A stretch of 64,000 bases of DNA from Eulemur rufifrons (taxonomy: Eukaryota > Chordata > Mammalia > Primates > Lemuridae), in assembly GCF_041146395.1 (NCBI RefSeq), contig NC_091000.1, positions 12,166,501 through 12,230,500 of the forward strand, written 5' to 3'. The notes beneath the pieces are model-generated. The model had not been told where the DNA came from. It did not search any database and saw nothing but the letters and a program-made list of their open reading frames with translations. This document shows, piece after piece, positions 1 through 64,000 of the stretch (positions are counted from its first letter, which is position 1; every line of letters starts with the position of its first letter). The translations under genes were made by a program, and so were the position numbers.

Positions 1-80
1 ATTTTAACACTACCTAAGAAATTTTTTAGCTATCTAAGCTTTATGAAGAGATTAAGTAAATTTTAAGAATACTAGGTTCT

Positions 81-416
81 GGCCGGGCGCGGTGGCTCAC
101 GCCTGTAATCCTAGCTCTCTGGGAGGCCGAGGTGGGCGGATCGTTTGAGCTCAGGAGTTCGAGACCAGCCTGAGCAAGAGCGAGACCCCATCTCTACTAA
201 AAATAGAAAGAAATTATATGGACAGCTAAAAATATATATAGAAAAAATTAGCCGGGCATGGTGGTGCATGCCTGTAGTCCCAGCTACTCGGGAGGCTGAG
301 ACAGGAGGATCGCTCGAGCTCAGGAGTTTGAGGTTGCTGTGAGCTAGGCTGATGCCACGGCACTCACTCTAGCCTGGGCAACAGAGTGAGACTCTGTCTC
401 AAAAAAAAAAAAAAAA
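81..416 (+). mobile_element. Alu SINE, strepsirrhine-type, full dimer
   Basis: Starts ggccgggcgcggtggctcac, has A/B box-like Pol III sequence, the linker insertion typical of lemur Alus and an A18 tail. Flanked by a perfect 16-bp duplication aagaatactaggttct (65-80 and 417-432), so relatively young. Downstream of RWDD4 exon 4, in RWDD4 intron sequence. Confidence 0.96.
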
Positions 417-688
417 AAGAATACTAGGTTCTATAAAATCTCAGTTCTAGTGGGCATAAGATGTATCCTAGTCTTTGGTAAAGGGTAAAAATCTAGAGAA
501 TATTGTTTCATCTTCTAGGTTAAATAGGAGAAATTTAAAATTCATTGTTCTTATTTAATTCGGATGTAACTCTCATTTTAAATCTAACACAAAGTCTCCT
601 TCCAATTTTGAAAAAATATTAACTAGTAAAAATTAATTACTAGCAGAGCAAAACCAAAACAACAAAAGAATTTAGCAAAAAATAATCA

Positions 689-7748
<7,060 letters not shown>

Positions 7749-8179
7749 CACGCCGATCGCCGGGTGCCTCCCAGGCGGACCGCGTTCGCGACAATGCAGA
7801 AAAAGCGAGGGCAGTGGCCCCGAGGCCGGGACGTCCCCCTTCTGCGCCTCGGCTGCGGGGGCGACACCCACAGACGCGAGTCCCGGGCGCCCCAGCCCTC
7901 GGCTGCGCCCAGCCGCCGGCGGTGGGCTGCCGGCCCGGAATCACAGGCGGCGGCAGGTGGGACGCCCTGGGGTTTCGGGAGAGGCTGCAGGGTAATGTTA
8001 GAGGCTCCACCCCCTCCTCCTTCTAGCTTCTCCTATTGGCTTCTTGTCTCCCCGCCCCCAACTCTTTCTCCTGTAGGAAATGGAGCCCCCTCCTTACGTG
8101 TTGAGGAGAGGCGTAAAGTTCCGAGACAGCGATTGGGTTAGAGCTATGTCACTCAGGCCCAGAAAGTACTTCCTGTGTC

Positions 8180-8344
8180 AGTGGAGGTGGGAACAGGGAA
8201 GTCTAGCCTGCTGGAGCGGGCTGTGGGATTGTGTCTGCAGGGACGGGCCTCGGTGTTTTGGGTATCCCTGTCTGCCTCCCCTCATCTTGTCCGGACTGGC
8301 GGCGACCGGCCACAGCTGCAGCGGGCCCGGGACGTGGGGCCTGG
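8180..8344 (+). other. TRAPPC11: TRAPPC11 non-coding exon 1 (5'UTR; left edge approximate)
   Basis: The right edge is set by a strong donor, CTGG followed by gtgagt, at 8344/8345, downstream of the ETS and CCAAT motifs. The next acceptor in the right orientation is at 10814. The left edge is a guess from the usual 5'UTR length and promoter motif position. Confidence 0.55.
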
Positions 8345-9052
8345 GTGAGTCCGGGCCCGGAGGCCTATGTGGCTAGGCGAGACCACCGAGGCAGGGAGCT
8401 AGCTCTTAACAATGCTGGTTTGGGGGCCTGCGTTTTCCTACCTCGTCGATGGGTGCAATCCTGGCACTTTTCTTTCAGCCCCAAAGAAAAGCCGCACCTA
8501 TATCTAGGGCTTCGAGGCTTAAGACGGGGGGAAGAGAGGAGGAAGATTTCGTCTGTCTTTAGGGCTGCAAGGTTATTTCTCCGCCTTTCCCCTTTGGAGC
8601 TACCACGGCAGAATACTGAGACCATGGGACGATATCTTTTCCTCTGTTGGGTGGTAGCTTCACATCCTCAACACAAGCTCACCCACCCCCCACCATTTCG
8701 GCCCCAAACTGTCGTTCCTCTTGTGATCATTTTGTAGTTGGACATTTCTGAATCCTGTTCTTAGTAGCCTTGTGTCATACACTCTGAATCTCTAGACCTT
8801 CTATATCTGTGTCATAGTTTCGTTGGTTGCTCCATTGGCTTCTTCCAGGAGACCTGGAAATTTCTTTTTCCCAGGCAGTCATTGAGATCCATTCAATCTC
8901 TGCACCTTTGCTTTACCACTGTTCTGCCCATTCCCATCCCTTTGCCGCAGAATAAGCACGATCATTTCAAGTGTTAAAGCTTTTAAGAGAGAATATGACG
9001 AGAATTTCTGATACAATTTTCATGAAGTAATTTTGAGACAGAATAATTTGGA

Positions 9053-9358
9053 GCTGTGCTGTTCAGTACGATAGCCAGTAGCCACATGTGGCTATTGAGC
9101 ATTTGAAATAGGCTAGTCTGAATTGAGATGTGCTATGAGTGTAAAATACACACCAAATTTGGAAGACTTAGTACATAAAAAGGCAAAATATGTCAATAAC
9201 TTTTATATTAATGTCAATATATATTGGACATATTGTACTGAATTAAATAGAATATTATTAAAATGAATTCCACCTATTTCTTTTTACTGTTTAATGTGAC
9301 TGCTAGAAAATTTTAAATTATTCATATGGCTCATGCTGTATTTCTGTTGGATGGCACC
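9053..9358 (+). mobile_element. hAT-type DNA transposon relic (Charlie group), TRAPPC11 intron 1
   Basis: Begins gctgtgctgttcagtacgat with gccacatgtggctattgagc and ends ttctgttggatggcacc, the inverted-end pattern of a non-autonomous hAT element. The exact family name is not assigned. Confidence 0.75.
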
Positions 9359-9845
9359 AACTTAAAGCATTATAGGTTCCCCTTATTTCCACCCCATATT
9401 CAAAGACCACGGCTATTTCTTTTGAGGCCCTGGGGTTATCAAGGGAAATGGGCTCTTGTCTGGACTCTGCTATTAAGCAAAGTTACCCATACTGTATTTT
9501 GACCATCTCTTTTTTTATTTTCAATCCGAATTCTCTAGAACTAGAATATTTTTCTGAAAATGCAATTCTTTGCCTTCATAACTTAATCGTGTGCTAAAAA
9601 TGTTTAAATAATTCTAAAACTTCTATCTGTTATAAACATGTATCATTTCTGGCAAGATTTTCGAATTGTTTATTCAACACCCATTGGTCCCTCAGCACAC
9701 CAAAAGCTTAACAGTCTTTACTAAATTAACCTTTCAGTTAAAAATATTCCATGTTTTGGGGATCAAATGTTAGCCCAAGTGCACCTCACTTTTCACAAGA
9801 TTATATTTGAATTCTGTATAATATACTGGTGGAGATTATTTTTTA

Positions 9846-10095
<250 letters not shown>

Positions 10096-10100
10096 AGTAG

Positions 10101-10268
10101 GTTTTGTTTGTTTTGTTTCTTGAGACAAGTTCACACTGTGCCACCCAGGGTGGAGTGCAGTGGCCTGATCTTAGCTCACTGCAGCCTCGCACTGCTGAGC
10201 TCAAGCCATCCTCCTGCCTTGGCCTCCCAAAGTGCTAGGATTATAGACATGAGCCACCATGTCTGGCC
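10101..10268 (-). mobile_element. Alu-like monomer, opposite orientation to its neighbour
   Basis: T-rich start, gtggagtgcagtggcctgat and ggctcatgtct-type end on the reverse strand. Length matches a single monomer or truncated copy. Confidence 0.85.
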
Positions 10269-10800
10269 CTGAAATTATTTTTAAAATATAAAATAAGTAA
10301 AAGAAAATAAAAAATGTTTGAATAAACATTTTTATATAATTGCTTTTCTGAAGTCAAAGCATACTAGATTCTTAGTCCATAATAAATGGACCCCTCAGAG
10401 AAACATGTTCTCTCGATTATTAACATGCAAGTCAGTAATTATTTTACTTTTATTATTTATAGTTGAAATAGGTCATGTGGACCTATTTTAGTTTGATCAT
10501 CTTGCTTTCTTGGTCTGCTCATTTGAAACTTCTGTGTGCATTTTGAGACATTACAGAAAATACTGATTTGTCTTAAAGTTGACTATAACATTTTAATGTG
10601 AAGATTTTTTTAAGAATTTGATATAGTTATTATATTTTAATAGGTCCAATTGAGGAATTAAGGTTTTCCCTTTTGCCCTCTTCTGTTTGCTTGACAGTTT
10701 CCAGACACTCAAAGCGTTTTTGTAATGATTTTTAGATGACGGAGGTTCATATCTTAGAAATGGATATGGTTTTTTCCTTAACGAATTGTAAATGTATTAA

Positions 10801-56490
<45,690 letters not shown>

Positions 56491-57440
56491 TGTTCAAGGC
56501 GAGCCCTTGGCTGTTCTTACAGAGAAGTTGGGAAGAGCTATGTAGGCGTTTCATTGTGAACTGTAGCTTGGATCATGGTAAAAAGTTAATCTTTTCTATT
56601 TTTTAAAGGATATTATACCAACTGTTCAGAGGAACTCATACTTAAAATATTAAGAAAATCTATGCTCTCTTATAGTTTCTCTAATAAATATTTGAAATCT
56701 GTCATTGTGACATAAAAGGTTTCAGACCATTGTTATTCGATGGAAGTCATTTTATAAATAGTAAATTCTATTAAAAGTGATTTATGTGTACAATATCAGA
56801 GGAAAATTAAGGATCCCAAATATGACTGGACAAAGAGAGGAAAATACACCAATATCTGTGCCAGTAAAGTTCTGAATTCCCTGAATCTCTTTCATAGTTG
56901 GCTGAACTGGAGATACATCCATCCTCATAAATTCAGTGTGTGCTCAGAGCATACACACAACGTGAGCAGTTGTATTACTGATATGGAAAACTTCCAGAAA
57001 GTTTTAACCAAAGCAGTTTAATTAAGGTGTCAAAAATATCTTTGCTTACTTTCAAAAGTTTTAGAAAGGTTCAGCTTGCAGCTGAAATGTGGATCATTTA
57101 TGAAGCAGCTTCATAGTTTTAGAGGTGTTAATAAGATCTTCATCTGAAAGGATCTGAGCTGCCAGGTCCTGATTATAAGCATGATTTCCTAAACTAAAAG
57201 TTTTCGGAAAAGATGCAAGGTCTGAAAAAGAGCTTTTGGTTATGTTGTGCAGTTTTAAAAGGACTATTTAAAACTCTTGAAAATTCATGTAAATAAAAAT
57301 CATAGGGTGAAAATTTCCTTTGTTAAAATATCGTAATAATTTAAAACTACCTGATTTCCTGGAAAATTTTATTATTTAAAAAGTGGCAGCATTGTAAAAA
57401 GGAAATAGTGATGTAAATAAACATGTTCTTTTTCAAATTT
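56491..57440 (+). other. TRAPPC11: TRAPPC11 3'UTR and polyadenylation signals (right edge approximate)
   Basis: Non-coding sequence after the stop. Two AATAAA hexamers, at 57292-57297 and 57416-57421; the second has a GU-rich stretch downstream (gcttgtgtat) and gives a 3'UTR near the length expected from the human mRNA. The cleavage site is inferred. Confidence 0.7.
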
Positions 57441-57689
57441 GCTTGTGTATATCTTTTATTTATTTTGAACTTGTTTGATTTCCACTTCATGCGACAGCTT
57501 TTACTAAGAACACTGTTGCATGTAGTGGAGAGCAAAGGGTTGGAAATTTGGATATCTTTGTTCTAGAACTGGCTCTGCTAAACTTCCGTGAGACTTGGAC
57601 AGTCAATAGGCTGTCTGGGGAGGACGTGAGTCCCCTATTACAACACAGCTTTTCAGGTGGAGGCCATGGAGCGTGACTCCGGAGTCTGT

Positions 57690-57905
57690 CTAGGATCCGG
57701 TCCTACCTCTGCTGCTTCTGGCGAGGTGACTCTTCAAGTTACTTCCCCACTGTATATCTCAGTTTTCTCATATATAAGATGTAAATGGTAATAGCACCTA
57801 TCTCATCAGCTTGTTGTAAGGATGAAACAGATGCATGTAAGAAAACAGCTGGGAACAGTGCCTGACCCAAAGTTAGTGCTCAACGAGTGTCATCTGTATT
57901 ACTAC
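57690..57905 (+). mobile_element. MIR SINE, intergenic
   Basis: Well preserved order: cctacctctgctgcttctgg, ctcagttttctcatatat, gtaaggatgaaacagatgc and gtgcctgacccaaagttag. Confidence 0.78.
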
Positions 57906-58082
57906 TTTTTGTGGGAAGGCTGGAGAAGATACTCACTTATCTGTTGGTTAGGTCCATGTTATCAGAATTTGCCGGCTGGTCCGAAGGTAGTGAGAAATCT
58001 CACTTGATTGTTCAGTCAGTTACAGATTGAACTCCTTGTTCTACTACTTTCCCCCCTCCTCACTACTGCACTTGACTAGTCT

Positions 58083-58106
58083 AAAAAAAAAAAAAAAAAA
58101 AAAAAA
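58083..58106 (+). repeat. A24 homopolymer, intergenic
   Basis: Pure A run without a recognisable element before it and without a clear flanking repeat. Confidence 0.9.
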
Positions 58107-58624
58107 GAATTTGCTGATATTTATGTAATGTACTACATATATGAGTATATACATGTGTACATACATGTATGTATATATGAAATATATAAGACTAAACAAA
58201 AGTTTCATGAAATGGTACATTGTATATACTCTTATATTTTGTATCCTACTCTGTTTTGTTAAAAAATATCACTGGCTGAAACCTGCTAAATTGATTTCAT
58301 GACCCACTAATGAGATATAACCTGCAGTTTGAAAAATATTGGACAAAGGCCTTTAATGTTCCTTTGAATTCTAAGGTGGTTTGATGCATTGCTTCCATGA
58401 TAAAGACCTTGTGTGTTAGCACTGCCATTGTCAAACATGAAGTATGTGTATGGACAAATGGGTCACTGATATACACTTTAAAATTATTAACATTGATGTC
58501 AGTGTGATTTGTAATTGTGCATGCCACTGTAAAGATAAGCAAACAAACAGGTCTATGTTTTTTCTCAGTCTTTAAGGAGGTGAGAGAGCACACGCAATCT
58601 GCTAAGGTTGCCCTGTGGGCTCAG

Positions 58625-58800
58625 GTTCCCAAATGACAATTGCTAACATTTATTGAGTGCTAAGATGTGCTAAATGGGAATGTTTTTTATCTCATTTAAT
58701 ACTCACTAAAGCCCAATGTGGTATAGATACTCTTATTATTCCCATTTTAAAGATGTGGAAACTGAGGCAACAGGGAGGTTAAATAACTTGCCCGGTGTTC
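58625..58800 (-). mobile_element. MIR-type SINE, intergenic
   Basis: Reverse MIR end: aacatttattgagtgctaag, ctcatttaatactcactaa and gatgtggaaactgaggcaa, then ggttaaataacttgccc. Confidence 0.72.
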
Positions 58801-59280
58801 AAGTTATCAACTGCTGCAAAGCAGATCATCCCAGTGCTTAACGGCTTAAAACAACAATCGTTATCTTTTATGGTTTCAGCAGGGCAGGAATTTGGGAACA
58901 GCTTGCTTGAACAGTTCTGGCTTGGTGTCACCTATGCAGTTGTAGCCAAGGTGCCACTTGTCATTTAGTCTTAGGACCTTTCCATGTGGTCACTGGGCTT
59001 CCTCACAGCATGGCCATCTCAGGGCATCGGACTGCTTACCTGGCAGCACAGCGCTCAGTGAGAATGGAACTAGCAAGGTGGAAGCTGCACTGCCTTTTTT
59101 GACCTTGTCTGGAATTTCACATAACATCACTTCCTCTATGGTCACAAATCCACCCAGATTTGAGATGAGGGAACAGAAACTATAAACTTCACCTCTTGAT
59201 GGGGAATGGCCTCATCCTAGAAGGCGTGGGACAGGAGCTATTTTGCATCCATCTTTGGAAAACACAAGCTGCCACACCCA
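58800..59280 (+). mobile_element. Ancient repeat fragment, intergenic
   Basis: ggcttaaaacaacaatcgtt, tgaacagttctggcttggtg and tcacagcatggccatctcag match a common old mammalian repeat, family not assigned. Confidence 0.5.
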
Positions 59281-59689
59281 GTGACACAGCAAGTGGTAAA
59301 GAGCTGGGATTCTAATCAAGGCGCTGCCTGCAGAGCCTGCCTGCTTAACCAGGACACACTACACAGCCACCATTCTCCGGCCGCAGTGCTTAGTCCTAAA
59401 TAAAAGAGTCTTCTGCTAAATGTGTATGCCCGAGGCACTGGGCATTCTGTGAATTAAGACCTTCCCTTAAGTATGTGACAGTAAACCGTGTTGCCCCAAA
59501 CTACACATTGAACTCCAAGTGTTTATCTTGGGCTTACTGTGGGCCACTTTCTGTGCTGGTTGCTACAGCCATACAGTAGTCCCTATTCCTGAAGAACAGT
59601 GGTCCCCTAGGAGGAACCGCCCTGTAAACAAACTCCAATACAGTGTAATAAATGCAATTGAAGTGGGTACAAGAGTGGTGAACTGATGG

Positions 59690-59870
59690 GGTGTCTGAGA
59701 TTCACTTTAAAATACTCCAGAAAACACAAAAAATACCTAGATGATACAAGATTTGAAAAATGTTGATAATTGTTAACTATGGATGAAGCGAGACTGGGGG
59801 CTCATACTATTCACTCTCCTTTTGGGTAAGTCTAAAATTTTCCATAGTTAAAAAATTAATAAAAGAGACG
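59690..59870 (+). mobile_element. Old LINE 3' fragment, intergenic
   Basis: gatacaagatttgaaaaatg and ctcatactattcactctcc followed by aaaattttccatagtt and an A-rich end, typical of ancient L1 3' ends. Confidence 0.6.
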
Positions 59871-59879
59871 AGGTAGAAA

Positions 59880-60690
59880 GGAACCCCTGGGAAGGTGGTT
59901 AACTTCACAGAGTGAGGAGGAAGCCGCAGGGAGGTTGAGCCCCCTCAAGGAATGACATTGGAGTTGTTTTTGTTTCCTGTTCGTGATAAAATTATTCTGT
60001 GTTTTTGTTGTATCGGAATGCATTTCCATCATCCGTGAACAGATAATGTCGTGAGAACTGGGTTTTGGAGCCCACATAAAGGTTTGTAAAATAAACAGAT
60101 CAAGGAGAGCTTTCCAGGTGCTGAAAGGGTTTGCTGGCATCGGCCCCTGCAGCGCCAGCGCGAGAACACAGACTTGCCCGCTGTGAGTGACGCTGGTGTT
60201 TTTTCCACCCCAGGAGTTCATATTCGGTGATGAGAGAATTGGGGGGACGGGGGACAAAACTGAAAGCGCGCTGGCCCCCTCACCGTCACTGCTGCTGGAG
60301 AGCAATTCTAGGATTGGGGGATGAAGATTGTCTTCTTTCTGGTAAAGCTCATCAGATTGAGGAACTGTGGTTTGGAAAACATTTGGTCTAGGGGGTGAGA
60401 AATAAAAATAAAATCCTAAGTCCCCCAACTAACTGAACGGAGCCCAGGGACCTTAAAGCTGAGTTCCCAGCCACGAGGGGGCTTCCTTCCCCAAGGGCGA
60501 AACAAGCAGCCATGCGGGTTCCCTTCGGTGCCTAATGCTGCTCCTCCCCTTCGCAGCTTGGGCACAACACTGACCAGCGTCCCTTCCCGATAGGAGCCGC
60601 TGGCCATGGAGAGGTTCTGACCCAGCCACAGGGAGGGTTTTCGTGTCTCCCACTTCACCTTTTGATGTCAGAAGGCAGAAAACTGCATCC
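59880..60690. other. Intergenic stretch, nothing firmly recognised
   Basis: Moderate G+C sequence. The minus strand is open for 190 codons (60428-59856), but the composition is not protein-like and the left end lies against an old LINE end. Confidence 0.4.
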
Positions 60691-61015
60691 TCTGCTCATG
60701 CTGACCCGCCATTTTCTGAACACGGATCCCAGGGAGTGGCAGGAAGCTCAATTTCTCAGGCCCATGTTTCTCCTTTCACAAATATTCATGACGCCTCCTG
60801 TAGGTTGTTAAGTGTGTGTATTTAGCCCCCCCCTCCCCCCGTCTGCATAAACTCCTGTCCCCATTACCTTTCCTTCCAAGCGGGAGTTTCAGGCTTCTGG
60901 CTGGAGGCCCTGCTTCCCAGCCTGTGGGCATGGCCACCCTGCAGGCCACAGCGCTTTATGAGAAGAAATAAAGCTCTCCTTTTCAAATTTATGAACCTTG
61001 TCATTCTTCAGTTGA
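60690..61015 (+). mobile_element. Candidate solo LTR of an endogenous retrovirus
   Basis: C-rich block at 60826-60840, ctgcataaactcctgtcccc, cttctggctggaggccctgc, then AATAAAG at 60967-60973 and cattcttcagttgacagg; this resembles the R/U5 end of a gammaretrovirus-type LTR. No internal viral genes are present. Edges uncertain. Confidence 0.4.
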
Positions 61016-61179
61016 CAGGAGATAATTTGATTCAACGAGCATTATCTCAACAAAGGACTGAATTCCAAATGCCAAATTTAACAGCAACAATAAGAAATTC
61101 TCTGTTCAAGATGAACTACTGAATTACTTAAGCATAGGATGGTAGGAGCTCCATGAAGCTTTTAAAATCACATAGCTAA

Positions 61180-61400
61180 TTTTTTTTTTTTTTTTTTTTA
61201 GGGAGACAGAATCTCTCCCTGTTCCCCTGGGTGGAGTGCAGTGGCGTCAGCCTAGCTCACAGCAACCTCAAACTTGTGGGCTCAAACGATCCTTCTGCCT
61301 CAGCCTCCTGAGTAGCTGGGACTATAGGCTACACCACCAAGCCCGGCTAATTTTTCTATTTTTTGTAGAGACGGGAGCTCACTCTTGGTCAGGCTGGTGA
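61180..61400 (-). mobile_element. Alu SINE, truncated, intergenic
   Basis: T22 tract, agtgcagtggcgtcagccta, through ggtcaggctggtga, where it stops. The 5' monomer part is missing and a T-rich stretch follows. Confidence 0.88.
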
Positions 61401-61479
61401 TTTTTTTTCTTTTTTAATTAGAGATGTTAGTGACCACCAGTTGGTCAGACTACATTTATGACATTTTCTCCACTTCTGC

Positions 61480-62150
61480 TTGCCATCTTTATTTCATTTT
61501 ATTTTTTTATTGCCACAATCTCCAAACATACAGAAAAGCAGGGACTATGACAAGCTTCCAGGCTCGCACTCCACTTCACCAGTGTTGCTTTGCCCTGTAT
61601 CATCTAGCCCCACTCAAGGGAGATGAGAGGACTTTTTAAAACACATAACCACAATGCATTATTCCATCCAATTAATTAAAAATAAATTTTTTAAATTGTC
61701 TAACATACTATATATATCCAATTTTCCCTGATTAAGCAGTCTTTTCACAGCTGGTTAAAGTCGGGAGCCAAACAAGGCCCATCGTTATATTTAGTCATAG
61801 CTTAAGTCTTTTTAAAGTTTCATTTAATGTAGAACAGTCCCTTCTCCCTTTTTATCCCTTATCTTTGACTTGTTGAAGAAATGGGGTCAGTTTTCTTGTA
61901 AAATATCCCTCATTCTGGATTTAGCTAATTGCTTCCCCCGGGTGTTTATGTAACTTCTTTCTCCATCTCCTGTATTTCCAGTGGCCTGGGAATCAGACTT
62001 GAAAGCTTGCCTGAGTTCATGTTCTTTCCCTCCACCCTGCTTCCTTCCTTCCCTCCCTCTTTTTTTTTTTTTTTGATAAGACTGTCTCATAGGTGATATA
62101 TTACACTTCTTATTGCCACACATAATGTCTGGCTGTCTCACTGTCAGTGA
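61480..62150. mobile_element. Ancient interspersed repeat, copy 3 (intergenic)
   Basis: Contains ttgacttgttgaagaaatgg and atccctcattctggatttag, and the gataagactgtctcatagg region; same family as copies 1 and 2. Confidence 0.5.
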
Positions 62151-62469
62151 TGATAAGATTGATCAATGGGTGTCGAGGATGACAGCCTAATCCCTTTATT
62201 ATACAGTTCGGCTAAACACTCATCAATGCAATTGTTTTAATGGATGTTTAGCTGAGTTTTGTATTTAACTTAATTAAATATAAGTTTTTAAATTAGAAGT
62301 TATTTAATTATAAGTTTCAAAATGTAATTTAAAAATGTTCTGCATTCATTGCCTGGAATTCTGTATGGAAACTTTTTTGCCTCATCTATTAGGTCTATTT
62401 AGTTACCCTAAAATCTAGTTCCTATAGGAAAAAGAAGTTTTGGGGGTTTTCTTTGCGGGGAGAGGTGGG

Positions 62470-62732
62470 TTAGACAGAGTCTTGCTCTTTTGCCAAGGCT
62501 GGATGGAATTCCTGGGCTCAAGTGGTCTTCCTATCTGAGCCTCCCAAGTAGCTAGGACGACAGGCAGGTGGCAGCACCACTCCTGGCTAAATATTCAAAA
62601 GAGTTTTTTTTGTAGAGACAGAGTCTTGCTATGTTGCTCAGGCTGGTCTCAAACAATCCTGGCCTCAAGCAGTCCTCCGCCTTGGTGTCCCAAAGTGCTA
62701 GGATTACAGAAGGGAGCCATTGCACCCAGCTG
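62470..62732 (-). mobile_element. Old Alu SINE, intergenic
   Basis: Diverged antisense Alu with gacagagtcttgctctttt, both monomer boundaries visible and an end at ttgcacccagctgg. More mutated than the other copies. Confidence 0.85.
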
Positions 62733-63449
62733 GAAAGAGAATTTTTACTAACAATTCTTTCTCTTTATTTATAGTTTTCAGAGTAGTGGGTTGGTGTCCT
62801 CCCTATCGCTAATGCTATCCAAGAGTTTTGGTTTTCGTGTTATTTGTCCTCTCCTATTCTTGCCTTCCCTATTCTTAAGCAATAATGACGCAGATGAAAA
62901 GCCTGGCCAACAGGAACTCAGGCAGGTGCCAGAGCGTTGGGGCAGCTTGGCAGCAGCTGGCACCTTCTCTTGCAGGAAAGCACTCTCCATCCGGCCGCCT
63001 CCAAACTTACGCCTTTGCACACCTTTTCAGGGCTTCCCCTCTGAAAAATAAAGTTTACTAGGAATCTTCAGCTGTCAGGATAAAATCAGCAAGACAACGT
63101 CTACAAACATGAACCTTGATCAACCACACACTTAAAACCAGTATTAATTTATGGGATGTCCCAAATGACCTTGAGAAATAAATGCAATAGCTTGACATGG
63201 AGGAGAGATTAAATTACATTTCATAAATGTTTTTGATGTTCATTCTTTGAAAACAGGTAATCGTTGAATGATGGATCTTCTACCACACACAACCACTAAC
63301 AGATACACAAACTCCCACCTGCAGTGTTTTATTTTTCAGGTTAATTATTCATTCTCCTCCATCAGCTAGTCAGGTGTTGACCATTCTCACAGGATAATCA
63401 GAGCCTTTCCCCGGTGGTGCTTGCTTTGCACTCACAGAAAATTAAACTC

Positions 63450-64000
63450 GCCTGGCCTCTTGCAGAGGTTCGCCTGTGGAGCTCCCGTGGCCGCACAGTG
63501 CAGTCTCACCCCAGCACGACGGGGGTGACCGGTTCCAAGTTCAGCGGAGCATAAAGACATTTCCAAAGTGGTTAGACAGGCCGGGTGACTTCAGGACAAT
63601 GAGCCTTTATGTTTTAAAATGGGAACCCAGCTGTGACGAACGCAAAGGCTTTCTTGCATTTGGCGGAGACAAACCTGCAGACACTCGCGCAGGTAGGGCG
63701 GTCCCCGCACCGCGCCCCGTGCCCCCGCCGGGTGTCGCTGCGGCGGGATCGGGACCCGGGCGAGGACACGGCGCGGCCCCTTCCCCCGCTTGCGGGGAGT
63801 CCCCACTGCAAGTCGGAAGCCGCTGTCTAGTAAGCGATTTGCAAAGCTGTCCTAGAAGGTGAAGCGGTATTATTAATAAATTGACCTTTTCTTTCCAGAA
63901 GGAAACACAGTCCAGAAAGAGAAAGGACCATGTCGCTCAGACCCTCCTCTCTGACCCCCGCCGCGCGCCCACTCCTCCCACTCGGACGCCCCCCGGAAGA
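63450..64000. promoter_or_regulatory. CpG-rich segment at right edge, possible promoter of the next gene
   Basis: CpG density rises sharply from about 63690 (gtccccgcaccgcgccccgt, gcggcgggatcgggacccgg) in a window that is otherwise CpG-poor, and continues to the edge. Open frames here look like CpG-island artefacts. In human the next gene in this direction is STOX2, but it is far away, so the assignment is left open. Confidence 0.45.

Noticed and set aside
59856..60428. 190-codon open frame on minus
   Set aside because: No recognised domain, no homologue known to me, irregular composition, and its C-terminal end lies against an old LINE end. Length alone is not enough in a 64 kb window.
62880..63060. 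Possible second LTR end (AATAAAG plus a tcttcagctgtcagg block similar to the end of 60690-61015)
   Set aside because: Similarity is only about 20 bp and no other LTR structure was found.

Overview
This is a vertebrate nuclear window, almost certainly from a strepsirrhine primate (lemur or loris group). The evidence is the protein-coding content (near-human TRAPPC11 and RWDD4) and the SINE/LINE set: dimeric Alus carrying the strepsirrhine-type stretch that reads like atatggacagctaaaaatat in the linker, and L1 elements whose older copy ends with the tgtacccccataatgagctg motif I associate with lemur L1s. The gene order (RWDD4 on minus, TRAPPC11 on plus, head to head) matches human 4q35.1. No prokaryotic genes, CRISPR arrays or novel enzymatic system were seen; almost all non-exonic sequence is intron, interspersed repeat or plain AT-rich DNA.

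Layout. (1) 1-7748, minus strand: the 5' half of RWDD4, four coding exons covering residues 1-121; the rest of the gene lies left of the window. (2) About 7470-8400: a CpG island acting as a shared bidirectional promoter. (3) 8180-57440, plus strand: complete TRAPPC11, with a non-coding exon 1, 29 coding exons (10837-56490) and a 3'UTR of about 0.95 kb. Every exon junction keeps phase with GT/AG sites, and the joined coding length is 3402 nt (1133 residues plus stop), the human length. (4) 57440-64000: intergenic DNA with MIR, Alu, old LINE and LTR-like pieces, ending in a CpG-rich segment that runs off the right edge.

Mobile DNA. TRAPPC11 intron 29 carries a full-length (about 6.4 kb) antisense L1 bounded by a perfect 16-bp target-site duplication. 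It has an uninterrupted 1292-residue ORF2 with all endonuclease and reverse-transcriptase signatures, a frameshifted ORF1 and an unusual 3' tail. A 5'-truncated L1 of the same lineage lies in intron 3. Thirteen Alu elements or fragments, several hAT/Tigger-type DNA transposon relics, MIR/L2 pieces and a U6 snRNA pseudogene account for most other structure.

Most interesting observations: paired tandem splice sites at exon 25/26 whose joint use would remove exactly seven residues in frame; a 48-bp antisense near-copy of exon 3 inside intron 5; a pure T22 insertion flanked by an 11-bp direct repeat; and the L1 with broken ORF1, intact ORF2 and a possible 3' transduction. RWDD4 and TRAPPC11 probably share promoter activity but have no known joint pathway: TRAPPC11 belongs to the TRAPP III vesicle-tethering complex, and RWDD4 is a small RWD-domain protein of poorly known role.
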